Source of the DNA: Bacteroidaceae bacterium
GTDB taxonomy: Bacteria; Bacteroidota; Bacteroidia; Bacteroidales; Bacteroidaceae
NCBI GenBank assembly: GCA_016284045.1
Contig: JAEEOB010000009.1
Coordinates: 1-33,123 of the forward strand
Direction: 5' to 3'
Length of the DNA stretch: 33,123 nt
Every line of letters begins with the position of its first letter. Position 1 is the first letter of the stretch. The notes below the pieces were generated by a model. The model saw nothing but the letters and a program-made list of their open reading frames with translations, searched no databases and was not told where the DNA came from. Below, in pieces: positions 1-7,103 of the stretch. The translations under genes and the position numbers were made by a program.

Positions 1-413
1 ACGAACAAACTCGTCAGACAATATATTCCGAAACACACTGATATTAGCAAGATTAGCAATAAGAAAATCATGGACATACAAAAGAAAATAAATCGAAGAC
101 CAAGAGAAAAATTAAAATTCAACTCACAAAAAAACGATTTTTTCAAACATTATAATTAAATTTGCATTTAGTATTGCACTTGCTGGTTGACTCTTTACGA
201 CGAATATTTCCACTTTCTGTAACTAAATCTTTGGAAAAATGCTTGCATATCTCCAGAAATTTAACGAACTTTGTATATAAGTTGCACATAACGAGATTGT
301 ATAACTTAAAGATTGAGTACTCTAAGTTACTAATAATCTTCGATATATGCAACTTTTTTAACATTTAATTTTATGTTTTATAAAAGGTGGATAATTCCGC
401 CAACGGGTAGCAA
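1..413. other. AT-rich stretch without a convincing gene
   Basis: Two overlapping short ORFs on opposite strands cover about 143-368, but both are low-complexity and AT-driven, with no signal peptide, motif or recognisable start context, so I do not call them. A TAAATTTG box (157-164) fits the Bacteroidetes -7 consensus TAnnTTTG, but there is no TTTG about 20 nt upstream and no gene directly after it. I see no tRNA, hairpin terminator or repeat. Confidence 0.5.
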
Positions 414-671
414 GTGTATGTTGTAAAGAACAGCGAAAAAGCTAACTACGTCATCACCATCTTCCCCCAGACCTTAGACAGTAAAGGGAATAACAAGTCT
501 GAGTATGTTCTGACCAATATCAAGGATGGAAACGAAGAAGGCCGTATCTTGATTAAAGGAGATGGTGGTCACTGGGGAGATCTTAGCAACCTGCTTGGTG
601 ATGGGTATGAAGAAGCAGCAAGGAAACTGGGTAAATACATCAAGAAATGTATTCATGAAGGCTTTGATTGA
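414..671 (+). CDS. small hypothetical protein or gene remnant
   Basis: This is an 85-residue ORF with a GTG start, preceded two codons upstream by an in-frame TAG, so no better start exists. The product is soluble, has no signal peptide and no membrane segment, and is lysine/glycine/aspartate rich (motif GRILIKGDGGHWGDL near the middle, charged amphipathic helix EEAARKLGKYIKKCI at the end). I do not recognise a family. Codon composition looks more like coding DNA than the AT-rich flanks. The weak start and lack of an operon partner leave open that it is the 3' remnant of a larger, broken gene. A second frame stays open past the stop to 762, which would fit a frameshifted tail, but this is speculative. 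Confidence 0.4.
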   Translation: MYVVKNSEKANYVITIFPQTLDSKGNNKSEYVLTNIKDGNEEGRILIKGDGGHWGDLSNLLGDGYEEAARKLGKYIKKCIHEGFD

Positions 672-789
672 CATTCATTCCACTATTTATCATCAACATA
701 CTGGTGGGGATGGATATAACTTAAAGGCTATTCCCAATTATTTTGAACATAGCGATCACTAAAAACTAATAACTAACAACTATTATCAT

Positions 790-852
790 CGGCTGGGGAC
801 GTGGAGATCTCGTCCGCGTCAAGCTTCGAGGGCGCGATGCCGAAGACGCTTG
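790..852 (+). repeat. two-hairpin GC-rich repeat, copy 1
   Basis: This 63-bp GC-rich island sits inside AT-rich DNA and is about 86% identical by eye to the reverse complement of 13789-13853. Hairpin A spans 798-820 (8 pairs including one T.G wobble, loop 806-812). Hairpin B spans 820-852 with CAAGC paired to GCTTG and inner TTCG/CGAA pairing. It starts CGGCTGGGG and ends CCGAAGACGCTTG, both conserved between copies. It lies 96 bp upstream of the Memo/AMMECR1 gene and points toward it. It could be a REP-like element or a structured leader; the sequence alone does not decide. Confidence 0.7.
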
Positions 853-909
853 TAAAAATTGTCCGAATGGCATCTGATAACAAAAACTAAAAATCCATCC
901 GCATGGTTT

Positions 910-948
910 CTATAAACTATAAACTAAAAACTATAAACTAAAAACTAT
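910..948 (+). repeat. 14-bp tandem repeat abutting a start codon
   Basis: The unit CTATAAACTAAAAA occurs at 917-930 and 931-944 with partial units on both sides (CTATAAA 910-916, CTAT 945-948), directly followed by the ATG of the Memo/AMMECR1 gene. Related words (AACTAACAACTA, 771-782) occur upstream. There is no Shine-Dalgarno sequence, as is usual in Bacteroidetes, where an A/T-rich unstructured leader serves initiation. Confidence 0.6.
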
Positions 949-2367
949 ATGACCAACAAAGAAATAACCATACGCCCGGCTTATCAGGCAGGACGCTTTT
1001 ATGAGCGAAACCCGGAGCGGCTCAGTAAGGAAGTGGACAGCTATCTGGATGCCCACGCCCAGAATCCCTCCTACGACAACGTGGCTGCATTGATTGTGCC
1101 ACACGCAGGATATTATTACTCCGGCAATGTGGCGGCAGCGGCTTACATGGCACTGAATCCAAAGATGCAATATAAGCGCGTGTTTTTGTTAGGACCAAGC
1201 CATCAGGCATGGCTCGACGGGTCATCAGCCGACAGTGCCTACGACTTTTATGCCACACCTTTGGGCAATGTGAAAGTGGACAAAGAAACCGCACAAATGC
1301 TCAACCAACAGAAAGAGGTGTTCCACTACAAGGAAAAAGCCCACCAAGGTGAGCACTGCCTGGAGGTGCAGCTGCCATTCCTGCAACGGAGACTGGGCGA
1401 TGTGCCGCCCATCGTGCCGATAATCATCTCCACTGACGACTTCGACAAACTGAAACAGACAGCAGAACTCCTCCGCCCCTATTTCAACGACGACAACCTC
1501 TTTGTCATCAGCAGCGACTTCTCCCATTATCCGGCATACGACGATGCCTGTAAGGTGGACGCAAAAACTGCAGAAGCCATACAAAGCGGGGATGTATGGG
1601 AACTGATCCGAACCGTGGAGCAAAACCACCGCGACAACATCCCGAACCTCTCAACCAGCGCATGCGGACTGTTCCCCATCATCGTGCTCATGCTGCTCGC
1701 CGGCAACCAATACGAACCCAAACACATCCTTTACCAGAATTCAGGAGATATCGACAGCAACCATGCCGGCGGAGTAGTGGGCTACCATGCCTTCGCATTC
1801 CTGCGCAACAAAGCTAAAGAAACCAACGGATTCACCCTGACTGATGAAGAGAAGCATAAACTAAAGGAGATCGCATTCGGGAGCATCAAGACCGCAATCC
1901 AACATGAGAAGTTCAATCCCGGTGACCTCACACCCTACCCTGCCCTCAATGCCAAATGCGGAGCGTTCGTCTCGCTCCATCAGCACGGACACCTAAGAGG
2001 CTGCATCGGACATTTCGGAGAGGACACACCGCTAAACGAAATCGTGGCGGAAATGGCAAGGGCAGCTGCATTCGAAGACCCCCGTTTCCCAAAACTACGA
2101 AGCGACGAGCTAGACGACACAGACATTGAAATTTCAGTGCTCACCCCCATGCGACGCATTCAAAGCATCGACGAGTTTCAGCTTCACCGCCACGGCATCT
2201 ACATCCGCAAGGGCTGGCGCTCTGGGACCTTTCTTCCGCAGGTAGCCGACGAGGTGGACTGGACAAAAGAGGAATTCATCAGCCACTGCGCACGCGACAA
2301 AGCCGGAACCGGATGGGACGGATGGCGCGATGCAGAACTTTATGTGTATGAAGCCATCGTGTTCTGA
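949..2367 (+). CDS. AmmeMemoRadiSam system protein B-A fusion (Memo + AMMECR1)
   Basis: This 472-residue cytoplasmic protein joins two normally separable domains. Residues about 8-285 form a Memo domain (class III extradiol dioxygenase-like fold) with the hallmark PHAGYYYSG and likely metal ligands H52, H85 and C239, equivalent to the iron ligands of human MEMO1; H136-C137 and H193 are further conserved-looking positions. Residues about 298-472 form an AMMECR1 domain with its signature LRGCIG (349-354). The ATG follows a tandem AT repeat and is the first good start. The radical SAM gene begins 21 bp downstream, so the two form an operon. Memo, AMMECR1 and this radical SAM family co-occur widely in bacteria and archaea, but the reaction they perform is not established. 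No signal peptide. The family assignment is firm; the function is unknown. Confidence 0.93.
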   Translation: MTNKEITIRPAYQAGRFYERNPERLSKEVDSYLDAHAQNPSYDNVAALIVPHAGYYYSGNVAAAAYMALNPKMQYKRVFLLGPSHQAWLDGSSADSAYDFYATPLGNVKVDKETAQMLNQQKEVFHYKEKAHQGEHCLEVQLPFLQRRLGDVPPIVPIIISTDDFDKLKQTAELLRPYFNDDNLFVISSDFSHYPAYDDACKVDAKTAEAIQSGDVWELIRTVEQNHRDNIPNLSTSACGLFPIIVLMLLAGNQYEPKHILYQNSGDIDSNHAGGVVGYHAFAFLRNKAKETNGFTLTDEEKHKLKEIAFGSIKTAIQHEKFNPGDLTPYPALNAKCGAFVSLHQHGHLRGCIGHFGEDTPLNEIVAEMARAAAFEDPRFPKLRSDELDDTDIEISVLTPMRRIQSIDEFQLHRHGIYIRKGWRSGTFLPQVADEVDWTKEEFISHCARDKAGTGWDGWRDAELYVYEAIVF

Positions 2368-2388
2368 TTAACTATAGAAACAATAACC

Positions 2389-3255
2389 ATGAAAAAAAGC
2401 AGCTACTACCAAAAGGTGGAAGGAGATGTCGTGGAATGTCTGCTCTGCCCCCATCATTGCCGTATTGCAGACGGGAAGTCCGGTATCTGCAAAAGCAGGC
2501 GGAATTACAGCGGAGCCCTCTATAGCCTCGTCTATGGATGTCCGGTCGCTGTCGCCATCGACCCCATCGAGAAGAAACCTCTCTACCACTTCCATCCGGG
2601 AACCAAATGCCTGTCGTTGGCTTGTACCGGCTGCAACCTGCGATGCCTGCATTGCCAAAACCACGACATATCACAGATATCACCCGAACAAGAGGAATGC
2701 TACAGAATCTCACCGCAGCAGCTTGTGGATATATGTGTCAGCCAGGGAATTCCAGGCATTGCCTACACCTACACCGAGCCGCTCACATATATAGAATACG
2801 TGTCGGATTGTGCGAAACTGGCTCATGAGCACAGACTATGGAACATCCTGGTAACTGCTGGCTACGTGGAAGAAGATCCGCTCAACGACCTTATACCCTA
2901 CATCGACGCAGCCAACATCGACCTGAAATATTTCAGTGACGAATGCTACCAGAAGGTGAGCGGAGCACATCTTGACGTGGTGCTCCGCACGATTATGACC
3001 ATGCATAAGGCTGGTGTGTGGATTGAGCTGACCAACCTCATCATCCCCGGTGTCAACGACGACATGGAGATGATACGCCAGATGTGCCAATGGATTGTAA
3101 CCAACGGAATGGCAGAAGTGCCACTCCATCTCTCCCGTTTCTTCCCACATTATAAGATGATTCAGACTCCCCCAACACCCATCAGCACACTCCAACAAGC
3201 CAAAGACATCGCTATCAGCGAGGGCATCTTCCACGTCCATCTCGGAAACGTATGA
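2389..3255 (+). CDS. amrS: AmmeMemoRadiSam system radical SAM enzyme
   Basis: This 288-residue protein carries the radical SAM cluster motif CNLRCLHC (C82, C86, C89), which binds the [4Fe-4S] cluster that cleaves S-adenosylmethionine. An N-terminal cysteine set (C17, C20, C24, C34 in CLLCPHHC...GIC) is typical of the AmrS/PflA-like branch and probably binds an additional metal or cluster. YTYTEP (about 125-130) and NIDLKYF further along match the family core. The ATG lies 21 bp after the Memo/AMMECR1 stop, so the genes are almost certainly cotranscribed. The family is annotated only by association; its substrate is unknown. A pyruvate formate-lyase activase annotation is a common alternative, but the N-terminal cysteine set and the neighbour argue against it. 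Confidence 0.92.
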   Translation: MKKSSYYQKVEGDVVECLLCPHHCRIADGKSGICKSRRNYSGALYSLVYGCPVAVAIDPIEKKPLYHFHPGTKCLSLACTGCNLRCLHCQNHDISQISPEQEECYRISPQQLVDICVSQGIPGIAYTYTEPLTYIEYVSDCAKLAHEHRLWNILVTAGYVEEDPLNDLIPYIDAANIDLKYFSDECYQKVSGAHLDVVLRTIMTMHKAGVWIELTNLIIPGVNDDMEMIRQMCQWIVTNGMAEVPLHLSRFFPHYKMIQTPPTPISTLQQAKDIAISEGIFHVHLGNV

Positions 3256-3266
3256 TTTTTTAATTA

Positions 3267-3386
3267 GAAGTAAAAGAGGAAGTAAAAGAGGAAGTAAAAA
3301 TGGAAGTAAAAATGGAAGTAAAAATGGAAGTAAAAATGGAAGTAAAAGAGGAAGTAAAAGAGGAAGTAAAAGAGGAAGTAAAAGAG
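3267..3386 (+). repeat. 12-bp tandem array, ten units
   Basis: There are ten uninterrupted 12-bp units: two GAAGTAAAAGAG, four GAAGTAAAAATG, then four GAAGTAAAAGAG, ending in a degenerate GGAGTTAATTTTT. The period is a multiple of three and one frame is open, so from the ATG at 3300 it would encode a 33-residue EVKM/EVKE peptide ending at a TAG at 3399-3401, with AGAGGAAG lying just upstream. Whether it is translated cannot be told; most likely it is a noncoding VNTR between the amrS gene and the convergent dockerin gene. Confidence 0.9.
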
Positions 3387-3395
3387 GGAGTTAAT

Positions 3396-3415
3396 TTTTA
3401 GAAAATGGGAGTTGT
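3396..3415 (+). repeat. dispersed intergenic word, copy 1
   Basis: Twenty bases (TTTTAGAAAATGGGAGTTGT) are identical to 18555-18574. The preceding GGGAGTTAATTTT is also shared, so the two loci match over about 30 bp apart from a short indel. Confidence 0.75.
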
Positions 3416-3450
3416 TAACTGAAAATTCGGATTTGACAATTCAAATAAGA

Positions 3451-3494
3451 AAGCGGGAGTCAAAAAGGACATCTGCCCTCTTCAACTCCCGCTT
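3451..3494 (-). terminator. possible terminator of the dockerin gene
   Basis: The inverted repeat AAGCGGGAGT (3451-3460) / ACTCCCGCTT (3485-3494) gives a 10-bp stem with a 24-nt loop. On the minus strand, 36 bp past the dockerin stop, it is followed by TCTTATTT. The loop is long and the T-tract imperfect, so this is tentative. Confidence 0.4.
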
Positions 3495-3529
3495 GAGACA
3501 CTCAGGGGTTGTTCTAAAAAAAGAATTAC

Positions 3530-5554
3530 TTACTTCTTCTTCCTCACAGGCCGTATGTTCATTCCGAAATTCCGGGTGTCGGTGTCACAACTGAGATCCC
3601 TATCAACGTAAATCATGTATGCATCATTGTGGTCCGACTCTCTACAAGTGGATGTCCAGAACCGACCTCTTCCTGCTCTTATAGTAGGGTCATCACCAGG
3701 AGAACCCGCCTCAGTGAGAAAGACTTTTTTCCCGACTTTAGTAAACAGAACACCTCCATGGACACCATTGAGATAACAATAATCCTCATAGTCTTCAAAT
3801 CTACAATTATTTTCAAGGAAAACAGCCAGTTCACGGTTGGGCATCACCCAGTCCCCACCCCATTTCACGTGAGCCACATCGTAGTCCGTGCCGGCTATGT
3901 CGGCACCCAGATACGTGAATTGAAGGTCATTTTCGCTTTCTGAGAACTTGTATTCAGTCCAGAAGTAATCGCTCTTTGTCTCAGTCTCACCCCAAGAATA
4001 AAAACCACCGGTCTCCCAGGGAGCGTCAGCATCCACATTACAGCAGGCTATCTCATAGCCATTTCCCAAATCGATGGCATGAGGATGATGGTTGTCGGGA
4101 CAAAACATCGCTCTCACAGCAGCATCAGGCGCCTCGAAAACAGGCCGTGCACACAAGCCGTAGTAGCGTTTCATTGTGTGGAGAACCACATTTGATTCAG
4201 AAACCTGAAGGGCTTCGGCATCACTACCAGTCCTGCTTGGAGCATATTTGGTGGTCCAGTAATAACCAACTGCGCTGCCTTCTATGCTCTCGCCACTGCG
4301 GTAGCCCGTGGCAGGCAAAAAGACTGACGAACCGTTAGACGCAGTGAATTTCCTGCCGCTTACACCATTCAGTTCTGTCCATTCGCTGGAACAATAATTG
4401 GCAAGCTTCGACAGCTGAGTATTGTCAGGCATATACCAGTTGCCGCCCCATGTCGCATACGACACATCAAACCGGTTACCGGTCACGCCGATTCTGGGTA
4501 CAGGGAAAACGCCCTCACTGCTGTTGTAAAGCGAATAATTGTCAACATCGTAAGAACTCTTTTCCGTTGTCTCAGCCCAGGCATAATAGCCGCCAATCTC
4601 CCACGGAGCATCTGCGCCCACGTTGCAGCAGGAGAAGCTCACACCGAACCCCAAATCAATGACATGAGGATGATGGTTGTCAGGACACAGGCCGGCTTTT
4701 ACCGCAGCATCCGGCTCTTCATAAGCCACAGGTCGGACAGACTGGCCATAACAACGGTCAAAATCATTGTTCCATGTTATCACATTGTCAAATTCAAACC
4801 AGAATTCGTAAGCATAGCCGGGAACAGTGTCACATACCGTTGATGTCCAATAGGAGCCGCTCTCTCCTTCCGTGAAATAGTAACCATCCTGTTTCTCTCC
4901 GGCTCCAGGAAGGAAAATGACGGCACCGTTCTTCGAGGTGACTTTCCTGCCTTTAATTCCATTGAGCGTAAACACCTCGTTGATGCAGTTACGGCCAAGA
5001 TATTCTGCCTGAGAAAGGTTGGGCATACACCAACGGTCTCCCCATTTTACGTATGCCACGTCATGGATTGTTCTTGAGATGTCCTTACCGAGATCATAAC
5101 ACGACTCTTCACTTCCGTCACAATGCTGATAGGCGCTCCAGCCATACCAGGTATCCTCTTCCGTCTCTCCCCAGGCATAATGACCGCCAAATTCCCATGG
5201 AGCCGTAGCCCCCACATTGCAGCACGACCATTTCCTTCCATCGCCCATGTTGATGAAATGAGGATGATGGGAGTTCGGACAGAAGCCAGCAGCGACAGCC
5301 GGGTCGTCCATGTCGGTTTCTTGACCCGCCATAATGTTGACGACTGCCACAACGTCTGAGATGTTTACATTGCCGTCGCAATTCACGTCGGCAGTATCCA
5401 TAAAGGACTTGTTACCGGAAATAGTGTTGATGACTGCCACCACATCCGATATATTCACGGTCTCATCGCCATTGACATCGGCCCAGTTCTTTGCCGAGAG
5501 CGAGATACAAAAGCAAAAGGATAAAAAGGATAAAAGTGGGCGTATTATTTTCAT
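3530..5554 (-). CDS. secreted dockerin-like protein with three FISUMP/DUF1566-like repeats
   Basis: I place the start at the ATG complementary to 5552-5554, because it begins a normal signal peptide (MKIIRPLLSFLSFCFC, ending near residue 20-21); the longer reading frame adds 27 residues with a second hydrophobic run. The mature 674-residue precursor has two dockerin-type calcium-binding repeats (about 26-47 and 56-77; DVNGDETVNISDVVAVIN and DVNCDGNVNISDVVAVVN). Three roughly 190-residue repeats follow, each opening with CP(D/N)(N/S)HHPH, a CCNV.A.APWE motif and a GWG/AWGET segment, and each ending in RPV. This matches Fibrobacter succinogenes major paralogous (FISUMP) or DUF1566-like domains, common in Bacteroidetes surface proteins. 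The C-terminus (RPVRKKK) shows no T9SS sorting domain. A role in binding a surface or carbohydrate is inference. Confidence 0.8.
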   Translation of the reverse strand: MKIIRPLLSFLSFCFCISLSAKNWADVNGDETVNISDVVAVINTISGNKSFMDTADVNCDGNVNISDVVAVVNIMAGQETDMDDPAVAAGFCPNSHHPHFINMGDGRKWSCCNVGATAPWEFGGHYAWGETEEDTWYGWSAYQHCDGSEESCYDLGKDISRTIHDVAYVKWGDRWCMPNLSQAEYLGRNCINEVFTLNGIKGRKVTSKNGAVIFLPGAGEKQDGYYFTEGESGSYWTSTVCDTVPGYAYEFWFEFDNVITWNNDFDRCYGQSVRPVAYEEPDAAVKAGLCPDNHHPHVIDLGFGVSFSCCNVGADAPWEIGGYYAWAETTEKSSYDVDNYSLYNSSEGVFPVPRIGVTGNRFDVSYATWGGNWYMPDNTQLSKLANYCSSEWTELNGVSGRKFTASNGSSVFLPATGYRSGESIEGSAVGYYWTTKYAPSRTGSDAEALQVSESNVVLHTMKRYYGLCARPVFEAPDAAVRAMFCPDNHHPHAIDLGNGYEIACCNVDADAPWETGGFYSWGETETKSDYFWTEYKFSESENDLQFTYLGADIAGTDYDVAHVKWGGDWVMPNRELAVFLENNCRFEDYEDYCYLNGVHGGVLFTKVGKKVFLTEAGSPGDDPTIRAGRGRFWTSTCRESDHNDAYMIYVDRDLSCDTDTRNFGMNIRPVRKKK

Positions 5555-5613
5555 AAGGTTTGAAATTAAAAAGGTTGTAAACAGAGAAACAAAAAACAAG
5601 AAACACAAAAAAA

Positions 5614-5635
5614 GTGCGCATGAATTCATGCGCAC
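5614..5635 (-). terminator. perfect palindromic terminator
   Basis: A 22-bp perfect palindrome (GTGCGCATG, AATT, CATGCGCAC) lies 6 bp beyond the stop of the gene at 5642-6070. On the minus strand it is followed directly by seven T residues, the classic rho-independent form. In the plus direction there is no T-tract. Confidence 0.85.
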
Positions 5636-5641
5636 AAAACA

Positions 5642-6070
5642 TTATCCTACAACCATGTGGAAATAGTTTGCCATAAAGTGGGCGATTTTCAGAGAGTAGT
5701 CCGTATCGCCAAGTGAATTATATGACGCATTCGGATAATTGACCTGACCTACCACATGTTCCTTCTTGTCGTAATAAACCTTTCTGACGATTCTGTACTG
5801 AAGCATAAACTCATCAAACTCGTAGAGCACCTCAGCACGTACCGGCTTGCCTTTTATACCGTCGTCCTTCGCATCCTCCTTGCAGAACTTGGGAGCAAGA
5901 TAATCGTAGCGAATCCAAATACGATGGGCTGAACCATAAGCCTCTTTGCAATCGCTGGCGTTCACCACCACTCTTTCATCCCCAGTAACGGTCTCATAGG
6001 TCTTAACCTGAGCACTTACAGATATGCATGCAAGCAGCATGCAAATCATTGAAAACATAAATTTCTTCAT
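5642..6070 (-). CDS. small secreted hypothetical protein
   Basis: With the ATG complementary to 6068-6070 the product is 142 residues and begins with a clear signal peptide (MKKFMFSMICMLLACISVSA, cleavage before Q). The longer frame starting at 6139 adds 23 residues and would bury this signal, and the promoter at 6113-6144 lies inside that extension, so the short start is preferred. The mature part is about 120 residues, basic and tyrosine-rich (VRAEVLYEFDEFMLQYRI, KVYYDKKEHVVGQVNYP), looks beta-rich and has no cysteine pair or metal motif after the early C-K-E-A segment. I do not recognise a family. It has its own promoter and terminator, so it is a monocistronic unit. Confidence 0.75.
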   Translation of the reverse strand: MKKFMFSMICMLLACISVSAQVKTYETVTGDERVVVNASDCKEAYGSAHRIWIRYDYLAPKFCKEDAKDDGIKGKPVRAEVLYEFDEFMLQYRIVRKVYYDKKEHVVGQVNYPNASYNSLGDTDYSLKIAHFMANYFHMVVG

Positions 6071-6112
6071 AAAAAATGATTTTGGGTTTGTATTAAAAGT
6101 AACTTTATTCTG

Positions 6113-6144
6113 CAAATTTAATAAAACCAACGATAACACACAAA
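6113..6144 (-). promoter_or_regulatory. Bacteroidetes-type promoter of the 5642-6070 gene
   Basis: On the minus strand TTTG (complement of 6141-6144) is separated by exactly 20 nt from TAAATTTG (complement of 6113-6120), matching the primary sigma consensus TTTG, about 19-21 nt, TAnnTTTG. The predicted transcript starts near 6106, giving a leader of about 36 nt. Confidence 0.7.
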
Positions 6145-6358
6145 TTTTTAGTGAACTATTTATCCGTTGTCCCCGAATAGGTCAAATTTAAATGCAGTAA
6201 TGGCTGAAAGAACAAACAAAGTGGAAGCATTGAAAAAGAAAAAAACACAGCAACAAACGAACATACAATTCGCAAGCATGTAGTAAATTTGCATCGAAAA
6301 ACAAAACAAATGCAATTTTTTATAACCAAGAACATCAAAATTATGAAAAAAAGCATAC

Positions 6359-6913
6359 ATGGCACCAAAAGAAAACTTCGTCAGCACACCTGAATTCTGC
6401 GACTACCTCAATCCTTTTATGTTGACCTTTCATTTTCAGTTTCTATGGGATTTTTCTGAGAAGCTGAAAAAAGCAGAATGCATAAAAGCGGTGGATGCTT
6501 TCAGAAATTGGATTTATAAGATACCGGAATACATCCTTCGAAGCGATGAATATCTGAAAACCCATCAAATCCTCCACGACAGGAAGCTCCACCCTGCCTG
6601 CTATACAAGGTATCTGAATGAAGTTGTGAGAGTGCTGACATACAAGATGATTCCCGACAGATTCAAATCAGAATCAGACAAGCCGTTTTACAAGGAAAAC
6701 ATGCAATTAGACCTTATTTTTCCCTCTGACTTCTCTTTGGCTTCTGAATACGTGCCAGACTCAAGAGAGGATATGCTGTTCGAAAAGCCCGAAGAAGAGC
6801 GGAACACACCTGTTCCTCATATAAGCAAAGAGCAGTTTAAACTCAACAAAGAAGATAATCCGATTTTGGAAAAATCCAGCGAGGAATTTGACATATCTGT
6901 GGGGGTACAATAA
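6359..6913 (+). CDS. hypothetical protein, no family recognised
   Basis: This ATG-started protein of 184 residues is soluble, with no signal peptide or membrane segment. The first 110 residues look helical and aromatic-rich (FHFQFLWDFSEKLKKAE, RNWIYKIPEYILRSDEYLK, RYLNEVVRVLTYKMIPDRF), and the last 70 are acidic, proline-containing and probably disordered. A start 16 bp upstream at 6343 is out of frame and ends after 16 codons. A TAAATTTG -7-like box (6284-6291) lies 67 bp upstream, but its TTTG partner is missing. It stands alone, 190 bp before the M48 gene. It may be a lineage-restricted protein; I cannot assign a function. Confidence 0.65.
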   Translation: MAPKENFVSTPEFCDYLNPFMLTFHFQFLWDFSEKLKKAECIKAVDAFRNWIYKIPEYILRSDEYLKTHQILHDRKLHPACYTRYLNEVVRVLTYKMIPDRFKSESDKPFYKENMQLDLIFPSDFSLASEYVPDSREDMLFEKPEEERNTPVPHISKEQFKLNKEDNPILEKSSEEFDISVGVQ

Positions 6914-7103
6914 ACAATCAGGAATAATAAAAAAAATGAGGAATATTCGTTTATTTCTCATTTTTTGTTTGTATATTTGCCGTTGATACTGGAATCCAAA
7001 TAAGAATCTGCCAAAAACAGTGTTTTTTTGCGGTTTCCATCAGGCAAAAGCCCACATCAACGTCAAAACAACAACTGAATAACCCCAAAACAAAGAAAAC
7101 TCT

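Noticed and set aside
143..368. Two overlapping opposite-strand ORFs at the left end
   Set aside because: Both are AT-rich, have no start context or motif, and overlap each other almost fully.
2389..3255. Pyruvate formate-lyase activase
   Set aside because: The N-terminal CxxCxxxC...C set and the operon with Memo/AMMECR1 fit the AmmeMemoRadiSam enzyme; it lacks the activase DGPGIRT signature.
5555..5635. Longer start of the dockerin protein
   Set aside because: The 27 extra residues begin inside the terminator palindrome of the upstream gene and add a second hydrophobic stretch before a complete signal peptide.
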